Positions 7,858-17,987 of a stretch of 64,000 bases of DNA are shown here, in pieces. Source of the DNA: Halomonas borealis. GTDB taxonomy: Bacteria > Pseudomonadota > Gammaproteobacteria > Pseudomonadales > Halomonadaceae. Location: the NCBI RefSeq assembly GCF_004798905.1, contig NZ_SDMO01000004.1, forward strand, positions 124,001 to 188,000, given 5' to 3'. The position numbers and the translations under genes are program-made. The notes beneath the pieces are model-generated. The model was not told the DNA's origin. It ran no database searches and saw only the letters and a program-made list of their open reading frames with translations. How positions within the stretch are numbered: position 1 is the first letter of the stretch; each line of letters starts with the position of its first letter.

Positions 7858-10800
7858 TCATGCCGCCTCGGCCTTGCGATTGAAGAGTCCGAGGAGTTCC
7901 TCGACCGTGCTGAAGCGGGCTTCCGGGTCGGCCATGTCGGCCTCGAAGCGTAGCGTGTCGGCCCCCTCCAGGCGGTAGCGCTCGGGCTGGCGCTGGATCA
8001 GCTCCACCAGGGTCAGCGGGTCGACGCCGGTGTGGCCGGCGAAGATCACTCGACCCTTCTCGGGGCCGGCCTCGAGGCGGGCGATGCCGAGTCGTTCGGC
8101 GCGCTGACGCAGGCGGGTCTGGCGCAACAGGGTCTTGACCGGCGTCGGCAGCAGGCCGAAACGGTCGATCAGCTCCACCTGCAGCTCCTTGAGCTCGGCC
8201 TCGTTCTCGGCGCCGGCGATACGCTTGTACATCACCAGGCGTTGCTGGATATCGTGGAGGTAGTCGTCGGGAATCAAGGCCGCTAGGTTGAGGCTGACTT
8301 CCACGCCTTCGTCGAGCGGCGCCTCGATATTGGGTGTCTTGCCTTCGCGAATCGCCTTCACCGCACGGTCGAGCATCTGCATGTAGAGGCTGTAGCCGAG
8401 CGCCTCCATCTGCCCGCTCTGCTCGTCGCCGAGCAGTTCGCCGGCGCCGCGGATCTCCATGTCGTGGCTGGCCAGGGTGAAGCCGGCGCCCAGGTCCTCG
8501 GCCTGGCTGATGGCTTCCAGGCGCTTGACGGCGTCGCGGCTCATGGCTCGCGGTGGCGGGGCCAGCAGGTAGGCGTAGGCCTGGTGGTGGCTGCGGCCGA
8601 CCCGGCCACGCAACTGGTGCAGCTGGGCCAAGCCGAACTTGTCGGCGCGTTCGATGATGATGGTGTTGGCGCTGGGCACGTCGATGCCGGTCTCGATGAT
8701 GGTCGAGCATACCAGCACGTTGAAGCGCTTATGGTAGAAGTCCGACATCACCCGTTCCAGGGCGCGTTCGGGCAGCTGGCCGTGGGCCACGCCGACCCGC
8801 GCCTCGGGGACCAGCGCACGCAGCGCCTCGGCGCTGGTCTCGATGGTCTTGACCTCGTTGTGCAGCAGGTAGACCTGGCCGCCACGCAGGATCTCGCGCA
8901 GCACCGCCTCCTTGATGACCGCCTCGTCGCGTTGCTGCACGAAGGTCTTCACCGATAGCCGCCGAGCCGGGGGTGTGGCGATGATCGACAGGTCGCGGAT
9001 GCCACTCATGGCCATGTTGAGGGTGCGCGGAATCGGTGTGGCGGTGAGCGTCAGGATGTCGACCTCGGCGCGCAGGCCCTTCAGGCGCTCCTTCTGGGCG
9101 ACCCCGAAACGGTGCTCCTCGTCGATCACGAGCAGGCCCATCTGGGGGAAGTGCATCGACTTGGAGAGCAGCTTGTGGGTGCCGATGACGATATCGGCCT
9201 GGCCGTCCTCGATGCGTTTGGTGGCGGCGCTCTGGCCCTGGCCGCCGGTGAAGCGCGAGACCAGCTCGATGTTCACCGCGGTATCGGCGAAGCGGTCGCG
9301 GAAGTTCTCGTAATGCTGGCGGGCGAGCAGGGTGGTGGGTACCAGCACCACCACCTGCCGGCCGGAGTGCACGGCCAGGAAGGCGGCGCGCATCGCCACC
9401 TCGGTCTTGCCGAAGCCGACGTCGCCGCACACCACGCGGTCCATGGGGCGCGGCGCGGTCATGTCACCGACCACCGATTCGATGGCGACGCGCTGATCGG
9501 GCGTTTCCTCGAAGGGGAAGCTGGCGGTGAAGCGGGCATAGTCGGCGTCGGGTGGCGCGCAGGCGAAGCCTTCCCGGGCCTCGCGGCGGGCATAGACGTC
9601 GAGCAGCTCGGCGGCGGTGTCGCGGATCTTCTCGGCGGCCTTCTTCCTGGCCTTGTCCCACTGGTCGGAGCCCAGCTTGTGCAGCGGTGCCAGCTCGTCG
9701 TCGACGCCGGCATAGCGCGAGATCAGGTGCAGGCTGTCCACCGGCACGTAGAGCCGGGCGCCATCGGCGTATTCCAGGGTGACGAATTCCGCCGCCTGGC
9801 CGCCGGCCTCGAGCGTCTCCAGGCCCTTGTAGCGGCCCACGCCATGGGCCTGGTGGACCACCGGCGCGCCGGGCTTGAGCTCGGCCAGGTGGCGAATGGC
9901 CAGTTCGTTGTCATCGGTGGCGCGCTCGCGGCGTCGGCTCTGGCGTACGACCTCGCCGTAGAGTTCGGTCTCGCCGATCACCGCGAGGTCCGGCGTCTCG
10001 AGCCATAGGCCGGCGTCGATGGTGCCCTCGGTGATGGCGGTGCGTGTCTCGCCGTCGAGGAAGGTGGCGAAGTCGTCGACATGGGGCAGGGCGAGGTTCA
10101 GCGGCGCCAGGGTCTCTTCCAGCGCCTCGCGGCGCCCGCGAGACTCGGCGACGAACAGTACCCGGGTGGCCTCGTGCGCGGCGAGGAAGTGCTCGAGCTC
10201 GGCCAGTGGGCGCTTGGCTCGAGCATTGATCGGCAGGCTAGGGGCCGGACGGGCGGCGGGCGTCACGGCGTGGCGATGCTCGGGGTCGTCGGTGAGCTCG
10301 ACGCGCGGATGGCGCTTGATGGCGCCGAAGGCCTCGGCGACCGGCACGAAGGCGCGATGCGGCGGCAGCAGCGGTCGGGTGGGGTCGACGCCGAGGTTTT
10401 CATAGCGACTCTCAATCGCCGCCCAGTGGTGCTCGGCGGCCTCGAAGGCGCCAGGCAACAGCGCCACCCGGGTGCCTTCGGCCAGGTGCTCGAACAGCGT
10501 CGCCGTCTCATCGAAGAACAGCGGCAGGTACTGCTCGAGGCCGGGGGAGGGGATGCCCTTGAGGGCGTCCACATACAGCGGGCACTGCCGCGGGTCGACG
10601 TCGAACAGCGTCTCGAAGCCCTCACGGAAGCAGGCGATGGCGCCGCGCGACAAGGAGTATTCGTGGGCCGGCAGCAGCTCGATGCGCTCGACCCGGTCGG
10701 CGCTGCGCTGGGTGTCGGGGTCGAAGTGGCGCAGGGTGTCGATCTCGTCGTCGAACAGGTCGATGCGCAGCGGGGCATCGTAGCCCATCGGGAAGAGGTC

Positions 10801-11322
10801 GATCAGGGCGCCGCGCAGCGCGTATTCGCCGGGCTCGAAGACCGTCTCCACGGCGCGGTAACCGGCGCGGGAGAGGCGGTCGCGGAAGCCTTCGCGGTCG
10901 AGCGTCGTGCCCACTTCGAGGGTCATCACCCGGCCGGCGATATAGTCGACCGGCGGCAGCCGCTGCATCAGGGTGTTGATCGGCACCAACACGATGCCGT
11001 GCTCGCCATCCTGCAGGCAGCGCAGGGTGCGCAGGCGGGCCGAGACGATGTCCTGGTGCGGGGAGAAACTGTCGTAGGGCAGCGTCTCCCAGTCGGGGAA
11101 GGGCAGCACCGGCAGCCGCGAGTAGAAGGCCAGGTCGTTTTCGAGACGCTGGGCGGCGGCGGTGTCGGCGGTGATCACCAGCAGCGGGGCGTCCTCGGCG
11201 AGATGCGCCAGCGACAGCGCGGTCGCGCTGCCGGGAGGCGTCTGCCAGTAGAGGGTGTCGCGCAGGCCCGTCGGGCGAGGCGGGTCGAGAGGCGAGAAGG
11301 TCGGCATGGGCGTCGCTTGCAT
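7858..11322 (-). CDS. mfd: Transcription-repair coupling factor Mfd
   Basis: A 1154-residue ATPase that displaces stalled RNA polymerase and recruits UvrA for transcription-coupled repair. Visible parts in order: N-terminal UvrB-homology region; RNA-polymerase interaction domain (around HQAHGVGRYKGLE); RecG-like helicase motor with Walker A GDVGFGKTEVAMRAAF, DEEHRFG and LTATPIPRTLNM; motif VI region (QLRGRVGRSHHQAYAYLL); C-terminal TRCF domain. The frame extends to 11418, but ATG 11322 gives a length matching E. coli Mfd (1148) and leaves room for the divergent gap promoter. An ATG at 11307 is also possible. In Pseudomonas mfd also lies beside a long-form gap gene. Confidence 0.95.
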   Translation of the reverse strand: MQATPMPTFSPLDPPRPTGLRDTLYWQTPPGSATALSLAHLAEDAPLLVITADTAAAQRLENDLAFYSRLPVLPFPDWETLPYDSFSPHQDIVSARLRTLRCLQDGEHGIVLVPINTLMQRLPPVDYIAGRVMTLEVGTTLDREGFRDRLSRAGYRAVETVFEPGEYALRGALIDLFPMGYDAPLRIDLFDDEIDTLRHFDPDTQRSADRVERIELLPAHEYSLSRGAIACFREGFETLFDVDPRQCPLYVDALKGIPSPGLEQYLPLFFDETATLFEHLAEGTRVALLPGAFEAAEHHWAAIESRYENLGVDPTRPLLPPHRAFVPVAEAFGAIKRHPRVELTDDPEHRHAVTPAARPAPSLPINARAKRPLAELEHFLAAHEATRVLFVAESRGRREALEETLAPLNLALPHVDDFATFLDGETRTAITEGTIDAGLWLETPDLAVIGETELYGEVVRQSRRRERATDDNELAIRHLAELKPGAPVVHQAHGVGRYKGLETLEAGGQAAEFVTLEYADGARLYVPVDSLHLISRYAGVDDELAPLHKLGSDQWDKARKKAAEKIRDTAAELLDVYARREAREGFACAPPDADYARFTASFPFEETPDQRVAIESVVGDMTAPRPMDRVVCGDVGFGKTEVAMRAAFLAVHSGRQVVVLVPTTLLARQHYENFRDRFADTAVNIELVSRFTGGQGQSAATKRIEDGQADIVIGTHKLLSKSMHFPQMGLLVIDEEHRFGVAQKERLKGLRAEVDILTLTATPIPRTLNMAMSGIRDLSIIATPPARRLSVKTFVQQRDEAVIKEAVLREILRGGQVYLLHNEVKTIETSAEALRALVPEARVGVAHGQLPERALERVMSDFYHKRFNVLVCSTIIETGIDVPSANTIIIERADKFGLAQLHQLRGRVGRSHHQAYAYLLAPPPRAMSRDAVKRLEAISQAEDLGAGFTLASHDMEIRGAGELLGDEQSGQMEALGYSLYMQMLDRAVKAIREGKTPNIEAPLDEGVEVSLNLAALIPDDYLHDIQQRLVMYKRIAGAENEAELKELQVELIDRFGLLPTPVKTLLRQTRLRQRAERLGIARLEAGPEKGRVIFAGHTGVDPLTLVELIQRQPERYRLEGADTLRFEADMADPEARFSTVEELLGLFNRKAEAA

Positions 11323-11490
11323 CGTGTCCAATGGGTGGCTTGGGGCATCATAACAGCCTGGCTGCGTCATGTAGTGAAACGCGAATTCCTGTAAATCCCC
11401 TACAGCGTCTGCGACCATCTCGAGATTGCCCTGCCGAGGTGGGCCCCGGATAATGCTCGACGAATCTCAACCCCACGGAGAGGCACCCAC

Positions 11491-12954
11491 GTGAGCCAGC
11501 AACCCCACGATACCGTCTTCCAGGAGTGGCACGACAACCAGGCGCTCGCCGAGCAGATGATCCCGATGATCGGCAGCCTGTATCGCCACAATAACGTCGT
11601 GACCACCCTGTACGGTCGTTCGCTGTTCAATCGCAGCGTGATCCGCATCCTCAAGGACCATCGGTTCGTGCGCAAGGTCGAGGGCACCGAGCTGTCTGTC
11701 GAGGACACCTTCCCGCTGGTCAAGGCCATGGGTGAGCTGAACCTGGGGCCCGCTCACGTCGACGTGGGCAAGCTGGGCGTGGCCTACAAGAAGCAGGGCG
11801 GCGGCGATGCCGTGGCCTTCCTGCGCAAGGAGCTGGCCGAGATCGTCGATGGTCATGATATCGATACCGGCACCGGCGAGCCCAAGGACGTGGTGCTCTA
11901 CGGCTTCGGCCGCATCGGCCGTATCCTGGCGCGGGTGCTGGTCGAGAAGGCCGGCGGCGGCAACCTGCTGCGCCTGCGCGCCATCGTGGTGCGCGGCCGC
12001 GGCGATATCGCCAAGGACCTCGAGAAGCGCGCCAGCCTGCTGCGTCGTGACAGCGTTCACGGCCCCTTCGAGGGCACCATCAGCATCGATGTCGAGGCGC
12101 GTACCCTGACCGCCAACGGTAACGTCATCCGGGTGATCTACGCCGACTCACCGGCCGAGATCGATTACACCGACTACGGCATCGACAACGCCGTGGTGGT
12201 CGATAACACCGGCATCTGGCGCGATGCGGATGGCCTGGGTCAACACCTGGCCTGCAAGGGCGTGGCCAAGGCGCTGCTGACCGCGCCGGGCAAGGGCGAC
12301 GTCAAGAACATCGTGTATGGCATCAACCACCTGGACATCAATACCGATGATCGCATCATCTCGGCGGCGTCCTGCACCACCAATGCCATCGTGCCGGCCC
12401 TCAAGGCGCTCAATGACGAGTACGGCATCGATCACGGTCACGTCGAGACGGTGCACTCCTACACCAACGATCAGAACCTGATCGATAACTACCACAAGGG
12501 CGATCGTCGCGGCCGCAGTGCCCCGCTCAACATGGTGCTGACCGAGACCGGTGCCGCCAAGGCGGTCGCCAAGGCGCTGCCGGAGCTGGGCGGCAAGCTG
12601 ACCGGCAATGCCATCCGTGTGCCGACGCCCAACGTCTCCATGGCGATCCTCAATCTGACCCTGGAGCGCGAGACCGACGTGGCGTCGCTCAACGACTATC
12701 TGCGTCGGATGTCGATCGATTCCGAGTACCAGAAGCAGATCGACTACGTCGACTCGCCCGAGGTGGTGTCCACCGACTTCGTCGGCAACCGGCATGCCGG
12801 CATCGTCGACGCTCAGGCGACGATCGCCAACGGCAAGCATGCCGTGCTCTACGTGTGGTATGACAACGAGTTCGGTTACAGCTGCCAGGTGATCCGCATC
12901 CTGCAGCACATCTCCAACGTGGCCTTCCGCAAGCTGCCCCGCGCCCAGGGCTAA
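11491..12954 (+). CDS. Glyceraldehyde-3-phosphate dehydrogenase, long form with N-terminal extension
   Basis: A 487-residue GAPDH-family enzyme, about 150 residues longer than canonical Gap because of an N-terminal extension (residues 1-~125). The NAD-binding core starts at VVLYGFGRIGRILAR. The catalytic site is SAASCTTNAIVPALK with Cys295, and the phosphate-binding SYTNDQNLID and RAAPLN-like (RSAPLNMV) elements follow. The same long form sits beside mfd in Pseudomonas, where it is regarded as a second GAPDH, possibly gluconeogenic. The start is GTG 11491 with GGAGAGG just upstream. It is divergent from mfd. The direction of flux cannot be read from the sequence. Confidence 0.93.
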   Translation: MSQQPHDTVFQEWHDNQALAEQMIPMIGSLYRHNNVVTTLYGRSLFNRSVIRILKDHRFVRKVEGTELSVEDTFPLVKAMGELNLGPAHVDVGKLGVAYKKQGGGDAVAFLRKELAEIVDGHDIDTGTGEPKDVVLYGFGRIGRILARVLVEKAGGGNLLRLRAIVVRGRGDIAKDLEKRASLLRRDSVHGPFEGTISIDVEARTLTANGNVIRVIYADSPAEIDYTDYGIDNAVVVDNTGIWRDADGLGQHLACKGVAKALLTAPGKGDVKNIVYGINHLDINTDDRIISAASCTTNAIVPALKALNDEYGIDHGHVETVHSYTNDQNLIDNYHKGDRRGRSAPLNMVLTETGAAKAVAKALPELGGKLTGNAIRVPTPNVSMAILNLTLERETDVASLNDYLRRMSIDSEYQKQIDYVDSPEVVSTDFVGNRHAGIVDAQATIANGKHAVLYVWYDNEFGYSCQVIRILQHISNVAFRKLPRAQG

Positions 12955-12975
12955 ACCCTTCCCCTTCGCGCCATC

Positions 12976-13000
12976 GCGCCCCGGCCAGCGGTCGGGGCGC
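12976..13000 (+). terminator. Hairpin after the long-form gap gene
   Basis: Stem GCGCCCCGGCC / GGTCGGGGCGC (one G-U pair) with a 3-base loop, 21 bp after the stop. There is no T run, so it is a possible intrinsic or Rho-assisted terminator. Confidence 0.42.
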
Positions 13001-13091
13001 CCGCCGTCATACCTTCGTTCAACGCTTTTTCAGCCCTCTGCGTGACACGTCGTTACTCGTCATCGGCGGGGTCGTATGACCTTCCGGCAGG

Positions 13092-13120
13092 TAGTCATTC
13101 CACTGGCTTCTCTTTATAAT
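13092..13120 (+). promoter_or_regulatory. Probable promoter of the nqr operon
   Basis: A perfect -10 hexamer TATAAT lies at 13115-13120. The -35 position 17 bp upstream (TAGTCA, 13092-13097) is poor, so an activator may be needed. The predicted transcript would have an unusually long leader of about 120 nt before the nqrA ATG at 13250. Confidence 0.45.
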
Positions 13121-13249
13121 ACGGGGGATTTTTCGGGGTGGTTCGAGCTCGCCTCGGGCCCGACTGGTTACATTCTGAACAAAATACAAGAATCCGATCC
13201 AATCGCACCCCTTTCCTTCGTATATCAGATCCATCAACTGGGCGAGACT

Positions 13250-14599
13250 ATGATCGAAGTCAAGAAAGGCCTGGATCTCCCCATCACGGGAGCCCCGGAG
13301 CAGCGTGTCGAGGACGCGCGTCCGGTGCGCCATGTGGCGGTTCTCGGCACCGACTATATCGGCATGAAGCCGACCATGGAGGTCCGGGAAGGGGATAAGG
13401 TCAAACTGGGCGAACTGCTCTTCACGGACAAGAAGATCGATGGCGTTCGCTTCACGGCCCCGGCGGCCGGTGAGGTCGTCGCCATCCACCGCGGTGAGAA
13501 ACGCAGGCTGCTGTCGGTGGTGATCAAGGTCGATGAGTCCGAAGAGGCGGTGGAGTTCAGCTCCCACGGCCGTGACAAGCTGGCCTCCCTGGAGCGACAG
13601 GCCGTGGTCGACCAGCTGCTCGAATCCGGCCTCTGGACCGCGCTGCGCACCCGTCCTTTCTCCCGCACCCCCGCCATCGATAGCGTGCCGAACGACATCT
13701 TTGTCACCGCCGTCGATACCCATCCGCTGTCCGCCGACCCCGCGACGATCGTCCAGGGCCAGTCCCAGGCCTTCGAAGACGGTCTCAAGGTGCTGACGCG
13801 ACTGACCGAAGGCAAGGTGTTCCTGTGCACCGCACCGGGCGCTGAACTGCCTGGCGGTGATGTCCAGGGCGTGCAGACCGAAACCTTCGGCGGTGTGCAT
13901 CCGGCCGGCCTGGTCGGGACCCATATCCATCATCTCTCGCCCGTGGGCCTGCAGAAGACGGTCTGGCACATCGGCTACCAGGATGTGATCGCCTTCGGCA
14001 AGCTGTTCACCGAAGGCAAGCTCGATGTCGAGCGGGTCGTGGCCGTGGGTGGCCCGCGCGCCGAGAAGCCGCGCCTGCTGCGCACTCGCCTGGGCGCGAA
14101 CACCGAGGAGCTGCTGGCCGGCGAGGTCCGCGAGCCCGATGATACCCGGGTGATCTCCGGTTCGGTGTTCTCCGGCTTCGCCGTCGAGGGCAGCCTGCGT
14201 TACGTGGGTCGCTTCAACAGCCAGCTCAGTCTGCTGGAGGAGGGCAACAAGCGCGACTTCCTCGGCTGGCTGTCACCGGGTGCGAATCGCCACTCGGTGC
14301 TCGGCATCTACCTGTCGCGGATCAAGGGCCTGAAGAACTACGCGCCGACCACTTCCACCAATGGCTCCGAGCGTGCCATGGTGCCGGTGGGTGCCTACGA
14401 GGAAGTGATGCCGCTGGACATCCTGCCTACCCAGTTGCTGCGTTCGCTGATCGTCGGCGATATCGAGACCGCGATGGAGCTGGGTTGCCTGGAGCTGGAT
14501 GAGGAGGACCTGGCGCTGTGCACCTACGTGTGCCCTGGCAAGTACGAATATGGTCCCATCCTGCGCGATAACCTCACCATGATCGAGAAAGAGGCCTGA
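13250..14599 (+). CDS. nqrA: Na+-translocating NADH:quinone reductase subunit A
   Basis: A 449-residue NqrA, a largely soluble subunit bound to the membrane complex. It begins [14 protein letters not shown], the usual NqrA start. The frame is open further upstream to 13076, but that extension has no family similarity, so ATG 13250 is chosen. A biotinyl-lipoyl-like barrel ([11 protein letters not shown]) and a long C-terminal region follow, including [11 protein letters not shown]. NqrABCDEF oxidises NADH, reduces ubiquinone and pumps Na+, giving a sodium-motive force in a marine or halophilic cell. The stop overlaps the nqrB start, showing translational coupling. Confidence 0.96.
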   Translation: MIEVKKGLDLPITGAPEQRVEDARPVRHVAVLGTDYIGMKPTMEVREGDKVKLGELLFTDKKIDGVRFTAPAAGEVVAIHRGEKRRLLSVVIKVDESEEAVEFSSHGRDKLASLERQAVVDQLLESGLWTALRTRPFSRTPAIDSVPNDIFVTAVDTHPLSADPATIVQGQSQAFEDGLKVLTRLTEGKVFLCTAPGAELPGGDVQGVQTETFGGVHPAGLVGTHIHHLSPVGLQKTVWHIGYQDVIAFGKLFTEGKLDVERVVAVGGPRAEKPRLLRTRLGANTEELLAGEVREPDDTRVISGSVFSGFAVEGSLRYVGRFNSQLSLLEEGNKRDFLGWLSPGANRHSVLGIYLSRIKGLKNYAPTTSTNGSERAMVPVGAYEEVMPLDILPTQLLRSLIVGDIETAMELGCLELDEEDLALCTYVCPGKYEYGPILRDNLTMIEKEA

Positions 14600-15825
14600 T
14601 GATGGGTATCCGACAGACACTCGACAATCTCGAGCCGCACTTTCACAAGGGCGGCAAGTACGAGAAGTTCTACCCGCTTTACGAGGCGGTGGACACCATC
14701 TTCTACACGCCGCCGAGCGTCGCCAAGACCACGGCTCACGTGCGTGATGGCATCGATCTGAAGCGCATCATGATCACGGTGTGGTTCTGCACCTTCCCGG
14801 CCATGATCTTCGGCATGTGGAACGCCGGCTGGCAGGCCAACGTGGCCATCGCCGACGGCTTCGGTGCCGCGGGCGGCTGGCGCGAAGCGATCGTCATGAC
14901 GCTGGCCGGCGGCCACGATCCGGGCAGCCTGTGGGGCAACCTGGTGCTCGGCGCCACCTACTTCTTGCCGATCTACTTGGTGACCTTCGTGATCGGTGGC
15001 TTCTGGGAAGTGCTGTTCGCCATCAAGCGCGGCCATGAGGTCAACGAGGGCTTCTTCGTCACCTCGGTGCTGTATGCACTGATCCTGCCGGCGACCATTC
15101 CGCTGTGGCAGGTGGCGCTCGGCATTACCTTCGGCGTGGTCATCGGCAAGGAAATCTTCGGCGGTACCGGCAAGAACTTCCTCAACCCGGCGCTGACCGG
15201 CCGTGCTTTCCTGTACTTCGCCTATCCGGCGCAGATCTCCGGCGATGCCGTGTGGGTGCCGGCCGATGGTTATACCGGTGCCACCGCGCTGTCCACCGCC
15301 TTCCAGAACGGCATGAGCGCGTTGACCGACCAGTTCAGCTGGTGGGATGCCTTCCTTGGCTTCATCCCCGGCTCGGTCGGTGAGACCTCGACGCTGGCCA
15401 TCCTGATCGGCGCGGCCGTGTTGCTGTGGACCAAGATCGCCTCCTGGCGAATCATGCTGGGCGTGTTCCTGGGTATGGTGGCGACCAGCCTGCTGTTCAA
15501 CCTGATCGGCTCCGATACCAACGTCATGTTCGCCATGCCCTGGTACTGGCACCTGGTGATCGGCGGCTTCGCCTTCGGCATGGTGTTCATGGCCACCGAT
15601 CCGGTGTCCGCCTCCATGACCAACCCGGGTCGCTTCATCTTCGGTGCGCTGATCGGTGTCATGACCGTGCTGATCCGTGTCGTCAACCCGGCCTTCCCGG
15701 AGGGCATCATGCTGGCGATCCTGTTCGCCAACTTGTTCGCTCCGCTGATCGACCACTTCTTTGTTCAGGCCAACATCAAACGCCGCCAGCAGCGGACCAG
15801 TGTGCCGGCCGAGGAGAACGCCTGA
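14599..15825 (+). CDS. nqrB: Na+-translocating NADH:quinone reductase subunit B
   Basis: A 408-residue polytopic membrane subunit with about nine to ten hydrophobic segments. It carries covalently bound FMN on a threonine; the acceptor motif appears as DGYTGATAL, with the likely threonine near residue 229. NqrB also contributes riboflavin and quinone sites and much of the sodium pathway in characterised complexes. ATG 14599 overlaps the nqrA stop; ATG 14602 is an equally possible start. The C-terminal region ([14 protein letters not shown]) is conserved with RnfD. Flavinylation needs ApbE, which is missing from this operon. Confidence 0.96.
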   Translation: MMGIRQTLDNLEPHFHKGGKYEKFYPLYEAVDTIFYTPPSVAKTTAHVRDGIDLKRIMITVWFCTFPAMIFGMWNAGWQANVAIADGFGAAGGWREAIVMTLAGGHDPGSLWGNLVLGATYFLPIYLVTFVIGGFWEVLFAIKRGHEVNEGFFVTSVLYALILPATIPLWQVALGITFGVVIGKEIFGGTGKNFLNPALTGRAFLYFAYPAQISGDAVWVPADGYTGATALSTAFQNGMSALTDQFSWWDAFLGFIPGSVGETSTLAILIGAAVLLWTKIASWRIMLGVFLGMVATSLLFNLIGSDTNVMFAMPWYWHLVIGGFAFGMVFMATDPVSASMTNPGRFIFGALIGVMTVLIRVVNPAFPEGIMLAILFANLFAPLIDHFFVQANIKRRQQRTSVPAEENA

Positions 15826-16634
15826 TGGCACAGAGCAACAACTCCATCAAGAAGATCCTGACGGTGGCGTTCGCACTTTGCATCGTGTGTTCGGTGATCG
15901 TCTCCACCGCCGCGGTGGGCCTGCGTGCCAAGCAGGAGCTCAACCAGGAGCTGGATCGTAAGTCGAACATCCTCGACGTGGCGGGGCTCTATGAGCCTGG
16001 CACCGACATCGAGGAGGCCTTCAAGCAGGTCACGGCGCGGGTCGTCGACCTGCGCAACGGCGACTACTCCGACAAGTTCGACCCGCAGACCTACGACAGC
16101 TTCCAGGCGGCCAAGGATCCGGCGCAGTCCCGCACGCTCTCCGGAGAGCAGGACATCGCCGGGCTGTCGCGTCAGGAGAACTACAGCACCATCTACCTGG
16201 TGGGTGATGCCGACGACCCCGAGCAGGTCATCCTGCCGGTTCGTGGTCAGGGGCTGTGGGGCCTGATGCGTGGCTACCTCGCGGTGCGCGGTGACGGCAA
16301 CACCATCGAAGGCATCACGTTCTACTCCCACGGCGAGACCCCGGGTCTCGGTGGTGAGGTCGACAATCCGCGCTGGAAGGCTCAGTGGGACGGCAAGGAA
16401 ATCTTCGCCGACGGTGAGAGCGTTCAGCCGGACATCGCCCTGGTCAAGGGTGGAGCCAGCGACGCGACCGAGGTCGACGCGCTCTCCGGTGCCTCGCTGA
16501 CCAGCAAGGGTGTCACCAACCTGCTGCAGTTCTGGCTGAGCCCCGAGGGCTTCGGTCAGTACCTCGCTCGCTTCCGTAGCGGTATCGAGCGTGACGCCAT
16601 GCAGGACACCTCCACCGATACTGAAGGAGCCTGA
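15825..16634 (+). CDS. nqrC: Na+-translocating NADH:quinone reductase subunit C
   Basis: A 269-residue subunit with one N-terminal transmembrane helix ([19 protein letters not shown]) and a large periplasmic FMN-binding domain. The covalent FMN attachment motif is DALSGASLT, acceptor Thr near residue 226. The [11 protein letters not shown] signature typical of NqrC/RnfG is present. The frame is open well upstream inside nqrB, but ATG 15825 overlaps the nqrB TGA and gives the normal NqrC length. It passes electrons between NqrB and the NqrD/E iron centre in the current view of the complex. Confidence 0.95.
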   Translation: MAQSNNSIKKILTVAFALCIVCSVIVSTAAVGLRAKQELNQELDRKSNILDVAGLYEPGTDIEEAFKQVTARVVDLRNGDYSDKFDPQTYDSFQAAKDPAQSRTLSGEQDIAGLSRQENYSTIYLVGDADDPEQVILPVRGQGLWGLMRGYLAVRGDGNTIEGITFYSHGETPGLGGEVDNPRWKAQWDGKEIFADGESVQPDIALVKGGASDATEVDALSGASLTSKGVTNLLQFWLSPEGFGQYLARFRSGIERDAMQDTSTDTEGA

Positions 16635-16636
16635 AG

Positions 16637-17305
16637 ATGTCTGCACCGACTGCCAAAGGCGTCCTGCTGACGCCGCTCTTCAAGAATAACCCCATCGCGC
16701 TGCAGATCCTGGGGATCTGCTCCGCGCTGGCGGTGACCAGCAGCATGAGCGTATCGCTGGTCATGTCGCTGGCGGTGATCTTCGTCACGGCGCTCTCGAA
16801 CTTCTTCGTGTCGCTGATCCGCCACCACATCCCGTCGTCGATCCGCATCATCGTGCAGATGACCATCATCGCCTCGCTGGTGATCGTGGTGGACCAGATT
16901 CTCAAGGCCTATGCCTATGAGATGTCCAAGCAGCTATCGGTCTTCGTCGGCTTGATCATCACCAACTGCATCGTGATGGGCCGTGCCGAGGGCTTCGCCA
17001 TGACCAACAGCCCGGGGCTGTCCTTCCTGGACGGCGTCGGCAACGGCATCGGCTATGGCTTCATCCTGATGACCGTCGGCTTCTTCCGCGAGCTGTTCGG
17101 CTCCGGCAGCGTGTTCGGCTTCACCGTGCTCGAAACCGTGCAGAACGGTGGCTGGTACGTGCCCAATGGCCTGATGCTGTTGCCGCCGTCGGCCTTCTTC
17201 ATCATCGGCTTGATCATCTGGGTGCTGCGCGCCATCAACCCGGAGCAGGTCGAGGAGAACGAGTTCAAGATGAAGGAAAACACCCAGCCGAAGGAGGCCG
17301 TGTAA
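16637..17305 (+). CDS. nqrD: Na+-translocating NADH:quinone reductase subunit D
   Basis: A 222-residue integral membrane protein with about six transmembrane helices. It is paralogous to NqrE and to RnfA/E. It includes the conserved [19 protein letters not shown] segment, whose cysteine belongs to the membrane-embedded iron centre shared with NqrE. It starts two bases after the nqrC stop, with AAGGAG a few bases upstream. The C-terminal tail is charged ([17 protein letters not shown]). Confidence 0.95.
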   Translation: MSAPTAKGVLLTPLFKNNPIALQILGICSALAVTSSMSVSLVMSLAVIFVTALSNFFVSLIRHHIPSSIRIIVQMTIIASLVIVVDQILKAYAYEMSKQLSVFVGLIITNCIVMGRAEGFAMTNSPGLSFLDGVGNGIGYGFILMTVGFFRELFGSGSVFGFTVLETVQNGGWYVPNGLMLLPPSAFFIIGLIIWVLRAINPEQVEENEFKMKENTQPKEAV

Positions 17306-17306
17306 G

Positions 17307-17924
17307 ATGGAACATTATCTCAGCCTGTTCGTCGCCTCGGTCTTCGTCGAGAACATGGCCCTGGCCTTCTTCCTGGGCATGTGTACCTTCCTGGCGGTGT
17401 CCAAGAAGGTATCCTCGGCCATCGGCTTGGGGATCGCGGTGATCGCGGTCCTGGTGATCACCGTGCCGGTCAACAACCTGCTGTTGACCTACCTGCTCGG
17501 CGAAGGGGCCCTGACCTGGACCGGTCTGGCCGGCGCCGAGAACATCGACCTGTCGTTCCTCGGCTTTCTCAGCTACATCGGCGTGATCGCCGCCATCGTG
17601 CAGATCATGGAGATGTTCCTCGACAAGTACGTGCCGGCGCTCTACAACGCGCTGGGCGTGTTCCTGCCGTTGATCACCGTGAACTGCGCGATCCTCGGGG
17701 CAACGCTGTTCATGTCCGAGCGTAACTACAACTTCGGCGAATCCGTGGTCTATGGCCTCGGCGCCGGAGTGGGCTGGGCACTGGCGATCACCGCCCTGGC
17801 CGGTATCCGCGAGAAGCTCAAGTACAGCGATGTGCCGGGCTCCCTGCAAGGGCTCGGTATCACCTTCATCACGGTGGGCCTGATGTCGCTGGGCTTCATG
17901 TCCTTCTCCGGCATCCAGCTCTGA
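17307..17924 (+). CDS. nqrE: Na+-translocating NADH:quinone reductase subunit E
   Basis: A 205-residue integral membrane protein with about six helices, starting [20 protein letters not shown]. It shows [18 protein letters not shown] and [15 protein letters not shown], whose cysteines pair with those of NqrD around the membrane iron centre. AAGGAGG precedes the start, inside the end of nqrD. It lies one base after the nqrD stop, and a 63-bp gap separates it from nqrF. Confidence 0.95.
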   Translation: MEHYLSLFVASVFVENMALAFFLGMCTFLAVSKKVSSAIGLGIAVIAVLVITVPVNNLLLTYLLGEGALTWTGLAGAENIDLSFLGFLSYIGVIAAIVQIMEMFLDKYVPALYNALGVFLPLITVNCAILGATLFMSERNYNFGESVVYGLGAGVGWALAITALAGIREKLKYSDVPGSLQGLGITFITVGLMSLGFMSFSGIQL

Positions 17925-17987
17925 GACGGCTTCCGGCGGCGCCTCGCGCCGCCGGTGACCAGGCAATGCTAGCAATAGGAACCCGAC

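Noticed and set aside
10081..11394. 437-codon plus-strand frame opposite mfd
   Set aside because: Antisense shadow; mfd motifs are unmistakable on the minus strand.
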